37,390 nt of DNA from NCBI GenBank assembly GCA_900770665.1, contig CAAGKZ010000002.1:1-37390 (forward strand). Reading direction: 5' to 3'. Positions within the stretch are counted from its first letter, which is position 1, and the number at the start of each line of letters is the position of its first letter. Source of the DNA: Bacteroidaceae bacterium. Its GTDB lineage: Bacteria; Bacteroidota; Bacteroidia; Bacteroidales; Bacteroidaceae. Positions 7,654-16,250 of this stretch are shown one piece after another. The translations under genes were made by a program, and so were the position numbers. Below the pieces are notes generated by a model. It made no database searches. It was not told the origin of the DNA and worked only from the letters and a program-made list of their open reading frames with translations.

Positions 7654-9510
7654 TCATATCCCTAATTTCTTTACCAGGTCATTCCTGCCCATCCTGCGCA
7701 GCAGCTGTGCTATCTGCTTGCGCTCCTCGGGCTTGTACCAGAAGAAGAACCTCCTCTGCGCCTCCTTGTCCTTCATTGAGCGTGCAACGTACACATTCTC
7801 TCCCGTTTCGGGGTTTATGCCGGTGTAGTACATTTCAGTGGCCATTGTCATTGGCGTGGGGGTGAAGTCCTGCACCTGCTCAAGGTGGAAATTCAGTTGC
7901 TTGGTCTCTGCTGCAAGCTCGGCCATCGCCTCAACCGTGCTGCCGGGGTGGCTGCTTATGAAGTAGGGGATAATCTGCTGTTTGAGATTATGCTTGCTGT
8001 TTATGCGGTCGAAGATGCGCTTGAAGTCGTGGAACTGCTTGAACGACGGCTTGCGCATGAGCTTGAGCACGGCATCGTTGGTGTGCTCGGGAGCCACCTT
8101 CAGGCGGCCGCTGACGTGATTACGTATCAGCTCCTCGGTATACCTGTCACTCGCCTCGTCGAGCCTCTTGTCGCCGCTGCGGTGAAGCAGCATGTCATAT
8201 CTTACACCGCTGCCAATGAAACTCTTCTTTATGCATGGCAGTGCATCCACCTTCTTGTAGAGTTCGAGCAGCGCGCTGTGGTCAATGTTCATGTTGGGGC
8301 ATATCTTTGGCTGTATGCACGACGGGCGTGAGCACTTGGCGCACAGGTCGCTGTTCCTGCCTTTCATCATGTACATGTTTGCCGACGGGCCTCCAAGGTC
8401 GCTCAGGTAGCCCTTGAAGTCCTCCATCTTTGCAATCTCCTTTATCTCACGTAGGATGCTCTCCTGGCTGCGGTTGACAATGAACTTGCCCTGATGTGCC
8501 GAAATTGTGCAGAATGCGCAGCCTCCAAAGCAACCGCGGTGTATGTTCACCGAGTGCTTTATCATATCATAGGCCGGTATGCGCTTGCCGTTGTATTTGG
8601 GGTGGGGCAGGCGTGTGTAGGGCAGGTCGAAACTGTGGTCGAGCTGCTCGGTTGTCATTGTGGGGAACGGCGGGTTTATTACCACGACTCCCTCGTCGTA
8701 CTCCTGTATCAGCCTCTTTGCACTCACCTTGTTCGACTCCTTCTCTATTGCAAGGAAGTTGGCCGCCTGCTTTGATTTGTCCTTAAGGCACACAGCGTGC
8801 GGGGCAAGCTGCCTGTCATGTGTTTCGTCAAAGGCAACGTCGCTCTTACGGGCAAGGTATCCCGTCTGGCGTATATCCTTTGTTATTTCGCGTGCCACAT
8901 CGGCTGTAATATGCTCGGCACCGCTCTGCTGCAACCTCTCAAGCATAGCTTTGCACAGTGCGGTCATGGGCTGTTCGCCCATGCCATATACAAGCACGTC
9001 GGCTTTGCTGTCTACGAGGATGCTCTTCATCAGGCGGTCCTGCCAATAGTCGTAGTGTGTGAAACGGCGCATGGATGCCTCAATGCCGCCAATGATTACA
9101 GGGGTATCGGGGTAGAGCTTTTTGAGGATGTTTGAATATACGGTTGTCGCATACTCCGGGCGCATGCTGTGCTTGCCGTTTGGCGAGTAGGCATCCTCGC
9201 TGCGGAATCGCTTGGCTGCTGTGTATTTGTTCACCATGGAGTCCATGCAACCTGCCGATATTCCAAAGAACAGGCGCGGACGTCCCATCTTCTTGAAGTC
9301 GCGCAAGTCGTCCTGCCAGTTTGGCTGCGGAACAATGGCCACTCGCAGCCCCTCGGCCTCCAACAGGCGGCAGATGACCGCTGCACCGAATGACGGGTGG
9401 TCGACATACGCATCACCGCTGAACATTACAACGTCCAGCTCGTCCCATCCGCGCAGTTCGGCCTCCTTGCGGGTGGTGGGCAACCAATCGGTGATTTTTC
9501 TGTTACTCAT
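7654..9510 (-). CDS. ygiQ: YgiQ family radical SAM protein (618 aa)
   Basis: The start is set at MSNRKITDWLP (ATG at 9508-9510): the family begins this way, and an in-frame upstream ATG at 9585 would add 25 low-complexity residues lying inside the preceding gene. The B12-binding-like N-terminal region (SGDAYVDHPSFG, then IIGGIEASMRRF) precedes the radical SAM cluster motif CFGGCAFC (Cys327, Cys331, Cys334), which binds the 4Fe-4S cluster that cleaves S-adenosylmethionine. A second cysteine group (Cys390, 393, 398, 404) may hold another cluster. The reaction of YgiQ is not established. The start overlaps the upstream 106-aa gene by 8 bases, suggesting coupled translation. Confidence 0.95.
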   Translation of the reverse strand: MSNRKITDWLPTTRKEAELRGWDELDVVMFSGDAYVDHPSFGAAVICRLLEAEGLRVAIVPQPNWQDDLRDFKKMGRPRLFFGISAGCMDSMVNKYTAAKRFRSEDAYSPNGKHSMRPEYATTVYSNILKKLYPDTPVIIGGIEASMRRFTHYDYWQDRLMKSILVDSKADVLVYGMGEQPMTALCKAMLERLQQSGAEHITADVAREITKDIRQTGYLARKSDVAFDETHDRQLAPHAVCLKDKSKQAANFLAIEKESNKVSAKRLIQEYDEGVVVINPPFPTMTTEQLDHSFDLPYTRLPHPKYNGKRIPAYDMIKHSVNIHRGCFGGCAFCTISAHQGKFIVNRSQESILREIKEIAKMEDFKGYLSDLGGPSANMYMMKGRNSDLCAKCSRPSCIQPKICPNMNIDHSALLELYKKVDALPCIKKSFIGSGVRYDMLLHRSGDKRLDEASDRYTEELIRNHVSGRLKVAPEHTNDAVLKLMRKPSFKQFHDFKRIFDRINSKHNLKQQIIPYFISSHPGSTVEAMAELAAETKQLNFHLEQVQDFTPTPMTMATEMYYTGINPETGENVYVARSMKDKEAQRRFFFWYKPEERKQIAQLLRRMGRNDLVKKLGI

Positions 9511-9823
9511 TTGTTTCTTCAGCTTCCTCTGCTGTCGCTGTTGCAATCCACTCGCCGTAGAACTTGATGAGATTTCTGAGTCCAAGAGCCTTCATATCCT
9601 CGTGGTAAAGGATAGGGCAGATGTCTAGCAGCTCCTTCGATGCCATTGTCTGCGATGCAATGAGCGAGCGCACTGTGAGGCGTAGCTTGTTAAGTGACTC
9701 CTCGTCAATGACACCTGTGCTGTTGGCAATTCTGTCAAGCAGTGAATATTTCCTTATTATCTGCAGTTGTTCTTCGGTAACCTCTATGATTCTTGTACCC
9801 GATGCGTTTGCGTTGATTTTCAT
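9503..9823 (-). CDS. Conserved hypothetical protein (106 aa)
   Basis: A small, soluble, mostly helical protein (EEQLQIIRKYSLLDRIANSTG, then LNKLRLTVRSLIASQ) with an acidic tail. I do not recognise a named domain; there is no signal peptide or membrane segment. It overlaps ygiQ by 8 bases and lies in the same direction as tsaE, from which it is separated by a pair of intergenic repeats. The coding assignment rests on length, overlap and protein-like composition. Confidence 0.7.
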   Translation of the reverse strand: MKINANASGTRIIEVTEEQLQIIRKYSLLDRIANSTGVIDEESLNKLRLTVRSLIASQTMASKELLDICPILYHEDMKALGLRNLIKFYGEWIATATAEEAEETNE

Positions 9824-9869
9824 ATTATTGTATATTTTTGTCTGTTCTATCTGTTTTGGCGATTCATTC

Positions 9870-9947
9870 AGATACTTCGCTTCGCTCAGTATGACAGCTA
9901 CGCGGTTTGCTGACTGCTTTAGATACTTCGCTTCGTTCAGTATGACA
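9870..9947. repeat. Two direct 27-bp intergenic repeats of the GAGCGAAGCGAAG type
   Basis: Copies at 9870-9896 and 9921-9947 differ at one base and are 51 bases apart. On the minus strand they contain GTCATACTGAGCGAAGCGAA, a word very close to dispersed GTCATTCTGAGCGAAGCGAA repeats seen in intergenic regions of many bacteria. They fill most of the tsaE to 106-aa-gene gap. Confidence 0.8.
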
Positions 9948-9949
9948 TA

Positions 9950-10381
9950 TCAGTCGTTGATGGTCACTTTTATTGTGCGTGAACCGTCGACCTCTTCGGT
10001 TATGTCAACCCTTATGTGCTCCTCGGGCAACAACTCCTCAACAAGTTCCGGCCACTCGATGAAGCAGTAGGCGTTGCTGTAGAAGTACTCCTCGTAGCCC
10101 ATGTTATATACCTCGGTGAGTGATTTTATGCGGTAGAAGTCGAAGTGGAATATTGTGTTTGCGTCCCTGTCCTCATACTCGTTCACAATGGCGAATGTGG
10201 GTGAGTTTATGGTATCTTCTACGCCCAGTTCCTCGCACAGGCTCTTTATGAATGTTGTCTTGCCGGTGCCCATTTTGCCATAGAATGCAAAGATGTTCCC
10301 CTTCTGCAAAAAGCCTGTGAACCATTTCGCTGCCAGTGGGTACTCCTCGAGGCTGTGTATTGTAAATATGTGTTCGCTCAT
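9950..10381 (-). CDS. tsaE: TsaE, tRNA threonylcarbamoyladenosine (t6A) biosynthesis ATPase (143 aa)
   Basis: TsaE is the ATPase that works with TsaB and TsaD in transferring the threonylcarbamoyl group to A37 of ANN-decoding tRNAs in the cytoplasm. The protein has a Walker A motif GKMGTGKT (35-42), the family hallmark SPTFAIVNEYE, and the HFDFYRI segment. Its length is normal. Its ATG shares one base with the stop codon of the preceding porX gene (TAATG), so the two are translationally coupled. The pairing of porX with tsaE carries no obvious functional link. Confidence 0.96.
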   Translation of the reverse strand: MSEHIFTIHSLEEYPLAAKWFTGFLQKGNIFAFYGKMGTGKTTFIKSLCEELGVEDTINSPTFAIVNEYEDRDANTIFHFDFYRIKSLTEVYNMGYEEYFYSNAYCFIEWPELVEELLPEEHIRVDITEEVDGSRTIKVTIND

Positions 10382-11937
10382 TATTGTCGGTTGTTTTTAG
10401 GTTTCATAGTTATGAATGGTACAAGCATCTCCTCCATTGATATGCCACCATGCTGGAACGTGTCCTTGTAGTACGACACGTAGTAATTGTAGTTGTTGGG
10501 GTAGGCGAAGAACTTGTTGCCTGTGGCAAAGATGTAGCTTGTGCTTATGTTGGGCTGTGGCAGGAAAGCCTTGGCCGGGTTCTTTATCTCAAAGACATCC
10601 TTGCCGCTGTAGTTGAGCGCCTTGCCCAGCTTGTAACGCAGGTTGGTGTTTGTGTTCTTGTCGCCGATTACCTTGGTCGGGGTATCCACCTGTATGCTGC
10701 CGTGGTCGGTTGTGATGACAATGGTGTAGTTGCTCTCGGCAAGATAGTCAAAGAGTTTCTTTATTGCCGAGTGGCGTATCCATGACTGAGTGATGGAGCG
10801 GTATGCCGCCTCGTTGGCTGCCAATTCGCGCACCATCATAGACTCGGTGCGGGCATGTGAGAGCATGTCAATGAAGTTCACTACCAGCACGTTTATATCG
10901 TTCTTTGCAAGGCTGTGTATGTTGTCGATATACTTCTCGGCTGCGGCAGATGTGAGTACCTTGCCATAGGAGTAGCTGTCCTTGCGGCGGTAGCGTGCGA
11001 TTTGTGTACCTATGAGTGCCTCCTCGTTCAGGTTCTTGCCCTCTTCCTCCTCCTCATCGACCCACAGCTGCGGGAACATCTCCTTTATCTGGCTTGGCAT
11101 GAGTCCCGAGAAGATTGCATTGCGGGCATACTGTGTTGCTGTGGGCAGGATACTGGTGTACAGCTCCTCCTCAATGGCGAAGTTGCCGCCAATCTCGTTG
11201 GCAAGCATGCGCCATTGGTCGTAACGGAAATTGTCAATTATAATCATGAACACCTTCTCACCTTTGTCTACAAGCGGGAATATGCGTTCACGGAACAGGT
11301 CGTGGCTCATGAGCGGACGCTCCTCGCGGCCTGCTGCCATCCACTCCATGTAGTTGTTCTTTACAAAGCGCGCATAGATGCTGTTGGCCTCCTCCTTCTG
11401 CGATTTCAGCATGTCGTGCATCTGTGTGTCGGCCTCCTCGAGCTGCAGCTCCCAATATACAATCTTGCGGTATATCTCCATCCACTCCTCGGTGGTGCGT
11501 GCATCGCCAATCTGCATCGCCAGCTTGCCGAAGTTCTGCTGGTAGGCGGTGTTTGCCTTCTCGGCCACAATCTCCTTGTGGTGTATGTTCTTCTTGAGTG
11601 TCAGCAGAATCTGGTTGGGGTTCACGGGCTTTATCAGGTAGTCGGCAATCTTTGAACCGATAGCTTGTTCCATGATGTCCTCCTCCTCGCTCTTTGTTAC
11701 CATGACAACTGGTGTCTGCGGGTGCATCTCCTTTATTCTGCTCAAGGTCTCAAGGCCTGTGAGTCCGGGCATGTTCTCGTCCAGCAGCACAAGGTCAAAG
11801 GCCTCCTTTGTGCAGGCATCAATGGCATCAGGGCCGTTGGTCACTGTTGTAACCTCGTACCCTTTGCCCTGTAGAAATATTATGTGAGCCTTGAGCAATT
11901 CTATCTCATCGTCGGCCCATAGTAAACGGTATGCCAT
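10381..11937 (-). CDS. porX: PorX-like response regulator with PglZ phosphatase/phosphodiesterase domain (518 aa)
   Basis: The start is at MAYRLLWADDE (ATG 11935-11937); an upstream in-frame ATG would add 12 residues unlike the family. The N-terminal receiver domain has acidic pocket Asp9/Asp10, phospho-acceptor Asp53 (LLDENMPG) and Lys103 (YLIKPVNP). The long C-terminal part is the alkaline-phosphatase-superfamily PglZ domain, with MIIIDNFRYDQW and TTDHGSIQVDTPTKV as likely metal-binding stretches. In Porphyromonas gingivalis PorX, phosphorylated by PorY, controls type IX secretion gene expression, and its PglZ domain acts on oligonucleotides. The upstream gene encodes PorW/SprE of the same system. 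No sensor kinase is adjacent. Confidence 0.93.
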   Translation of the reverse strand: MAYRLLWADDEIELLKAHIIFLQGKGYEVTTVTNGPDAIDACTKEAFDLVLLDENMPGLTGLETLSRIKEMHPQTPVVMVTKSEEEDIMEQAIGSKIADYLIKPVNPNQILLTLKKNIHHKEIVAEKANTAYQQNFGKLAMQIGDARTTEEWMEIYRKIVYWELQLEEADTQMHDMLKSQKEEANSIYARFVKNNYMEWMAAGREERPLMSHDLFRERIFPLVDKGEKVFMIIIDNFRYDQWRMLANEIGGNFAIEEELYTSILPTATQYARNAIFSGLMPSQIKEMFPQLWVDEEEEEGKNLNEEALIGTQIARYRRKDSYSYGKVLTSAAAEKYIDNIHSLAKNDINVLVVNFIDMLSHARTESMMVRELAANEAAYRSITQSWIRHSAIKKLFDYLAESNYTIVITTDHGSIQVDTPTKVIGDKNTNTNLRYKLGKALNYSGKDVFEIKNPAKAFLPQPNISTSYIFATGNKFFAYPNNYNYYVSYYKDTFQHGGISMEEMLVPFITMKPKNNRQ

Positions 11938-11958
11938 ATATGTCTTTTTTTCGCATTC

Positions 11959-12040
11959 TGTCATTTCGAACAAATGTGAGAAATCTCAAAAAGTATGGCC
12001 TAAGATTTCTCGTCGCCTTGCTCTGTCGAAATGACAAAAC
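11959..12040. repeat. Palindromic intergenic repeat element, copy 1 (porW-porX gap)
   Basis: Ends TGTCATTTCGA (11959-11969) and TCGAAATGACA (12026-12036) are exact inverted repeats. Inside, GAGAAATCT (11979-11987) and AGATTTCTC (12003-12011) form a second inverted pair. The same element, in shorter form, occurs at 30252-30330. Confidence 0.8.
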
Positions 12041-12062
12041 CGTTCGGTTGACTGTTGTTTTT

Positions 12063-14897
12063 TTATTCTTCATTCTCTACATCGTCACCATAGTCGGGTT
12101 CGTCGAGCGTATAGCCGTCAATCTCAACCTCGGGTATGGCAAGGAAGTTCTTCTCGTAGAATTCCGTGTAGTCATCAAAAGTGTAATACTGTAATAACAA
12201 ATCAAGATTGCTCTTTGATATTACAAATGTATTTATTCCCTCAAGCAGTTTGGCCATCTCGGCATTGCCGAACAGGCGCTTGCGGTACAGGAACGCCTCG
12301 TCAAAGTTCAGGAACTCCTTCACTTCGAGCAGTGTAATCTCGGTCAGCTCCTCAAATGTCATTTCAAAGTTTCGCACCATGTAGCGCGAGAAGTTATAGC
12401 GTGCCATCTCAAAGAGCAGGCGCTTCTGGTCGAGCGAGCCGTTGGCGAACGCAAGCACAAAGTAGTAAGGCTCGTTGCGCGTTGTGCTGAACTGTGGTAT
12501 GCTGTCCTCGCCGTGACGTATGGTGCCGTCGGCCTTGCGGTCCCAGATAGATGTCGAAATGCCGCTGTGCAGCAGCCTGCCTTCCTTGATACCGGTGCTT
12601 ATGCCGGCCGCCAAGAGGCTTATGCTGTCGGCAGAGTAGGTGCTTGTCAGCTGTTCAAGTGCTTCGAGTGCCTCCTGCTGGCGGTCGCTGTAGAGCTTTG
12701 CCATTGCATCGATGAACATGAAGCGTGCGCGGTGGCTGCCCTGTGGGTATTTCGCGGCACTGTAGAGGTTTTCGCTTATGACATCGTCATACTCCTCGTT
12801 GGTGTAGTGGGTGTACGCCTTTACGTATATCGAATCCTCCTTGTGCTTGCGTGTCGCTGCGCTCTCAAAGAAGTCGGGTTCCTGTATGCGTTTGGTCATT
12901 GTGCTGTCGGGGTATCCGGCAATGAGCAGGTTCTTGTAGTATGCAGCCTTTTCGGGCTCGTCCCAACGCGAGCATGCAAGGAACAGCTGGTAGTATGTGT
13001 CGGCAAGTCGCTCGAACTCGGGGTAATCGTTGACAACGCGCTCAAGATATGAGAGTGTCAGTCGTTTGTCGCTGACATCGTCCTTGAATCGTATGCCCGA
13101 TTCAAATAGCGCATCGCTCAATGCCTTGTGTGCAGCGGCCTTCTCCTCCTCTGTGTCGGGAATCTGCTGTATGTAGTATTCACGTGTCGTGGGGTCGGTC
13201 GACAGGCTGTCATTGGCCATCTCGGCGTCAATGCTGCCGGCAATGTCAATGCTGTCAAGTGCAGCAAAAGTGCTGTCCATGGCAAGACTGTCGGTGACGG
13301 TGCTGTCCATGGCAAGTTCATCGCTCATTAGTGACGAGATGGTGTTGCTGAAGCGCCAATAGTCTTTCAGTTCCCTGTTTCCCCATTTCTCCTTGAAGGC
13401 GCGCACTCCTTGTGCTACCAGTTGCGGGTTGTAGAAGTACCACATCTGTTTGTCGCTCTGGTTCTCTATTGTCATGGCTGCGTTATTACCGGCCTGGTCA
13501 AGTTCGTTGCCGCCATCATTCTCCCGGGCAAGTTTCTTCTCCTCTTTCTTTTTCAGTTCCTCCTGTCGCTTGGCCTCTTCAATGAGAGCATCGAGTATGG
13601 GGTTGAGCTCCTCGGGTGTGAGTGTCGACCAGTAGAGCAGTTCGCTCTCCTTTTCCACAATGTCGGTGTACTGCACAAGGCCGGCAAGCGCCTCGCTGCG
13701 GAACTTGATTACGTCATATTCCGGAGTCTCCTCGGTGAGCATCGACATGGCCTTGCTGTAGTTGTCGTGGGCTTTGGAGAATTTTTCCTTCTCCCAATAG
13801 AGTTTTGCAAGCTGCAGGTGCAGCATACCGGTGCCATATCCGCTTGTCGCTCCTGTGGCAATACCTGTCTCGTATGCCTTTATGGCCTCGGTGGTGTCCT
13901 TGTTGCTCAGGTGCAGGTTACCGATGGCATAATATATCTGTGCCTGGTAGTCGGTGTTCTTGTCCGACTTTGCCATGCGTTTGAGTTTGCGCAGTGTCTT
14001 CTTGTGGTTGCCGTCGGTCGCCATCTCGGTCTGGCGTATGCGGGCATTGAACTCGAACTCGTATGGAGGGCTCAGCGAGATTGTCTTTCCAAAACTCTTG
14101 TAAGCCTCTTCTTTGTTGCCGGCGCCTGCATATAGTTGCCCCAGCAGGTAGTGCTCGCGGGCTTTGTCAAGCGGTGTCTGTCCCTTGCGCTTTAGTCCGG
14201 CTCTTATGTGGGGTATGGCCTCCTCGTCACGTTGTTGCTTCAGCAGCAGGTTGGCCTTTGCCACAGCATAATCCTTTTGTAGCAGCTCGGGAACCGTGTC
14301 GCGCTGCACACGTTGCAACAGGTCTTCGGCCTCGTATAGCCATTCGAGCTCGGCATAGCATTGGGCAAGGCCTATGCGTGCCCTGGCAACTATTGCCGGG
14401 TCGTTCTCGTAGAGCCTTGAGATGTATATGTATGTGCTGGCCGCTTCGGTGAATTCGCCTTTCTGGAACTGTGAGTTTGCCATCAGGAACCATGCTTTCC
14501 AAAGGAAGGGGTTGAACTCTTTCTGTGAGTAGAACAGCTGTTTCTTCTTCGAGAGCTTCTTTCCGCTCGGCTTTTTGGGACGTCTCTTGATTGAGTGGTT
14601 TTTTATTGCCTTCTGCGATTTCTCTATCGCCCTGTCGTAGTTGCTGGCGCCTGCCTTCTGTGTGTTCTCGTCGCTTATGATGAGCAACGGCAACTGCTCA
14701 AGGTAGTTGTCCTTGTGTCCGGTCTTTTGTGCTTTAAGCGCCTGGTTGTATGCTACATTGCCGTTGTAGTACGTGTTGTACTTGGCTGTGAAGGCGTGAT
14801 ACATACGCGTTGCTGCGGTGTTCTTCCTTCTGCTTGCACAGCCGCAAAGGCATGCAATTACAAGAATGGCTGTTATGTAGTGTGTCAGTCTGCGCAC
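12063..14897 (-). CDS. porW: PorW/SprE-family TPR lipoprotein of the type IX secretion/gliding system (944 aa)
   Basis: The start is a GTG (14895-14897) giving a lipoprotein signal with lipobox LCGC and Cys20. Conserved opening segment AFTAKYNTYYNGNVAYNQAL (35-54) and the later WYFYNPQLVAQG...FKEKWGNRELKDYWRFSN (486-518) are hallmarks of SprE/PorW proteins. TPR repeats span about 130-385, followed by a charged coiled coil (about 428-460) and a second repeat-containing half. SprE/PorW is needed for type IX secretion and gliding in Flavobacterium and Porphyromonas. It lies 11 bases after the 126-aa gene and just upstream of porX. Full T9SS machinery (PorK-N, Sov) is not in the window, so the presence of a working system cannot be judged. 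Confidence 0.88.
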   Translation of the reverse strand: MRRLTHYITAILVIACLCGCASRRKNTAATRMYHAFTAKYNTYYNGNVAYNQALKAQKTGHKDNYLEQLPLLIISDENTQKAGASNYDRAIEKSQKAIKNHSIKRRPKKPSGKKLSKKKQLFYSQKEFNPFLWKAWFLMANSQFQKGEFTEAASTYIYISRLYENDPAIVARARIGLAQCYAELEWLYEAEDLLQRVQRDTVPELLQKDYAVAKANLLLKQQRDEEAIPHIRAGLKRKGQTPLDKAREHYLLGQLYAGAGNKEEAYKSFGKTISLSPPYEFEFNARIRQTEMATDGNHKKTLRKLKRMAKSDKNTDYQAQIYYAIGNLHLSNKDTTEAIKAYETGIATGATSGYGTGMLHLQLAKLYWEKEKFSKAHDNYSKAMSMLTEETPEYDVIKFRSEALAGLVQYTDIVEKESELLYWSTLTPEELNPILDALIEEAKRQEELKKKEEKKLARENDGGNELDQAGNNAAMTIENQSDKQMWYFYNPQLVAQGVRAFKEKWGNRELKDYWRFSNTISSLMSDELAMDSTVTDSLAMDSTFAALDSIDIAGSIDAEMANDSLSTDPTTREYYIQQIPDTEEEKAAAHKALSDALFESGIRFKDDVSDKRLTLSYLERVVNDYPEFERLADTYYQLFLACSRWDEPEKAAYYKNLLIAGYPDSTMTKRIQEPDFFESAATRKHKEDSIYVKAYTHYTNEEYDDVISENLYSAAKYPQGSHRARFMFIDAMAKLYSDRQQEALEALEQLTSTYSADSISLLAAGISTGIKEGRLLHSGISTSIWDRKADGTIRHGEDSIPQFSTTRNEPYYFVLAFANGSLDQKRLLFEMARYNFSRYMVRNFEMTFEELTEITLLEVKEFLNFDEAFLYRKRLFGNAEMAKLLEGINTFVISKSNLDLLLQYYTFDDYTEFYEKNFLAIPEVEIDGYTLDEPDYGDDVENEE

Positions 14898-14908
14898 GTT
14901 CTTTCCTG

Positions 14909-15289
14909 TTATTGTAGCATCATAAGAATCTCTTCCCTAATCTGGTGTGGCATTTCAATACCGCGTGTCTCAATGCAGTGTGCCCAGTTCTCCACCTCCT
15001 CCTCGCGCATGGTGTAGAGCACCTGGCGGAACTCCTCAATGTCGGCATCGGTGTAATCCTCGGGTTTCACACCTCTGAAACGGTCCAACTCCTCGTCGTC
15101 GAAATAAAGGTTGCTGTTGTCGTAACCCTTTTCGCAGTTGGTGTGCTTGCCGCAACACACGCCGTTCTCGCCGTCGTGGTGGTCGTGGCTCTCCTCGGTC
15201 ACAGTTGTGTTCCCGTAAAACTTGCGCAGTATGAACATACCGCCGGCGAGCAGTGCCAATATTATTGCAATTATAACGCTACTTGACAT
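14909..15289 (-). CDS. Small membrane protein with His/Cys cluster (126 aa)
   Basis: An N-terminal membrane helix (VIIAIILALLAGGMFIL) is followed by a short segment rich in potential metal ligands, ESHDHHDGENGVCCGKHTNCEK (about 33-54), then an acidic helical domain (DDEELDRFRG, YTDADIEEFRQVLYTM) ending in MPHQIREEILMML. I do not recognise a named family, but it looks complete and conserved-type. It precedes porW by 11 bases in the same direction and may be the first gene of that operon. The cysteine/histidine cluster could bind a metal or [Fe-S] centre; that is inference. Confidence 0.78.
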   Translation of the reverse strand: MSSSVIIAIILALLAGGMFILRKFYGNTTVTEESHDHHDGENGVCCGKHTNCEKGYDNSNLYFDDEELDRFRGVKPEDYTDADIEEFRQVLYTMREEEVENWAHCIETRGIEMPHQIREEILMMLQ

Positions 15290-15340
15290 ATTATCGGTAT
15301 TGTTAAAAACTTTGTTTCGGTATAAAAGACGCTATTGTTA

Positions 15341-15348
15341 CAAAGTTA
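15341..15348 (-). promoter_or_regulatory. -7 element upstream of the 126-aa/porW/porX run
   Basis: On the minus strand this is TAACTTTG, matching TAnnTTTG, 52 bases before the 126-aa protein's ATG. No clear -33 TTTG was found. Confidence 0.45.
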
Positions 15349-15545
15349 TGGAAATAAATTGATGTTTTAATATTATTACATGATATTTTTATATTAAATA
15401 ACAAATGCAATGCGAACGGAAATCGGAAAGGTTAAAGGTGAAAGCGCAATTTGTTTCTTTCGTGGTTTGACAAAATGTAAAATGGCGTTTTTTATGCGAT
15501 ATTTGAAAAAAAGTCATTTTTAAATAAAAAAAAGTGCCATTTATG

Positions 15546-15575
15546 TTTGTGAAAAGAATAATAGTTGTATCTTCG
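15546..15575 (+). promoter_or_regulatory. Bacteroidetes-type promoter for the FKBP pair
   Basis: TTTG (15546-15549), 18 bases, then TATCTTCG (15568-15575), one base off TAnnTTTG. It lies about 85 bases before the chosen FKBP start. Confidence 0.6.
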
Positions 15576-15658
15576 CCCAGCTCATAGGTACAAAGTCTGT
15601 AAAAATGCTTTGTAACAAAATGACAGGAATTTATATAATATATAATAAAAATAGTAAA

Positions 15659-16243
15659 ATGGATAAATTTAGCTACGGCCTTGGAATGGGTATAGGCCAG
15701 AATCTGCTTTCAATGGGTGTTAAGGATATGAATGTCGAGGACTTTGTAAAGGCTCTCAAGGATGTACTCACCGGTGCAAAGACCGATATGACACACTCCG
15801 AGGCACAACAGGTGGTGAACGAACACTTCCGTCGTTTGGCCGAGGAGGCTTATGCACAGAACAAGGCTAGCGGTGAGGCTTTCCTTGCTGCGAATGCAAA
15901 GAAAGAGGGTGTTACAGTGTTGCCGAGCGGTTTGCAGTATGAGGTAATCGCTGCAGGTAACGGAAAGAAACCTTCGGCTACCGACCGCGTACAGTGTCAC
16001 TACGAGGGCACACTCATCGACGGTACAATCTTCGACAGTTCAATCAAACGTGGCGAGCCCGCAGTGTTCGGTGTCAACCAGGTAATCAAGGGTTGGGTCG
16101 AGGCGCTCCAGCTGATGCAGGAGGGTGCAAAATGGCGTCTTTATATCCCTTATGACATGGCTTACGGCGAGCATGGTGCAGGTGAGATGATTCCTCCTTA
16201 CAGCGCTCTTGTTTTTGATGTCGAATTGATAAAGGTTCTCTGA
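15659..16243 (+). CDS. FKBP-type peptidyl-prolyl isomerase, FklB/Mip-like (194 aa)
   Basis: The start at MDKFSYGLGMGIG (15659) matches the family; ATG at 15605 would add 18 unrelated residues. An N-terminal helical dimerisation region (about 1-80) precedes the FKBP domain. Active-site positions are intact: Tyr in CHYEG, Phe-Asp in TIFDSS, the VIKGW tryptophan, and YGEHGAGEMIPPYSALVFDVELI. It therefore should catalyse cis-trans isomerisation of X-Pro bonds. No signal peptide is seen, so it is probably cytoplasmic. The next gene, a diverged FKBP, starts 7 bases after its stop. Confidence 0.94.
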   Translation: MDKFSYGLGMGIGQNLLSMGVKDMNVEDFVKALKDVLTGAKTDMTHSEAQQVVNEHFRRLAEEAYAQNKASGEAFLAANAKKEGVTVLPSGLQYEVIAAGNGKKPSATDRVQCHYEGTLIDGTIFDSSIKRGEPAVFGVNQVIKGWVEALQLMQEGAKWRLYIPYDMAYGEHGAGEMIPPYSALVFDVELIKVL

Positions 16244-16250
16244 TACACCT

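Larger units (their letters stand above)
15290..15658. other. Divergent intergenic region between the porW run and FKBP genes
   Basis: AT-rich spacer carrying the two outward promoters listed separately. No open frame, repeat or RNA was recognised. In-frame ATGs upstream of the FKBP start lie in it but give a non-family N-terminus. Confidence 0.6.

Noticed and set aside
9511..9585. Upstream ATG for YgiQ adding 25 residues
   Set aside because: The extension lies within the 106-aa gene and is low-complexity; YgiQ proteins begin near the ITDWLP motif.
13410..14135. 241-codon plus-strand frame, with similar long frames opposite porX and porW
   Set aside because: Antisense shadows of PorW/PorX; hydrophobic, Leu/Val/Cys-rich translations without family features.
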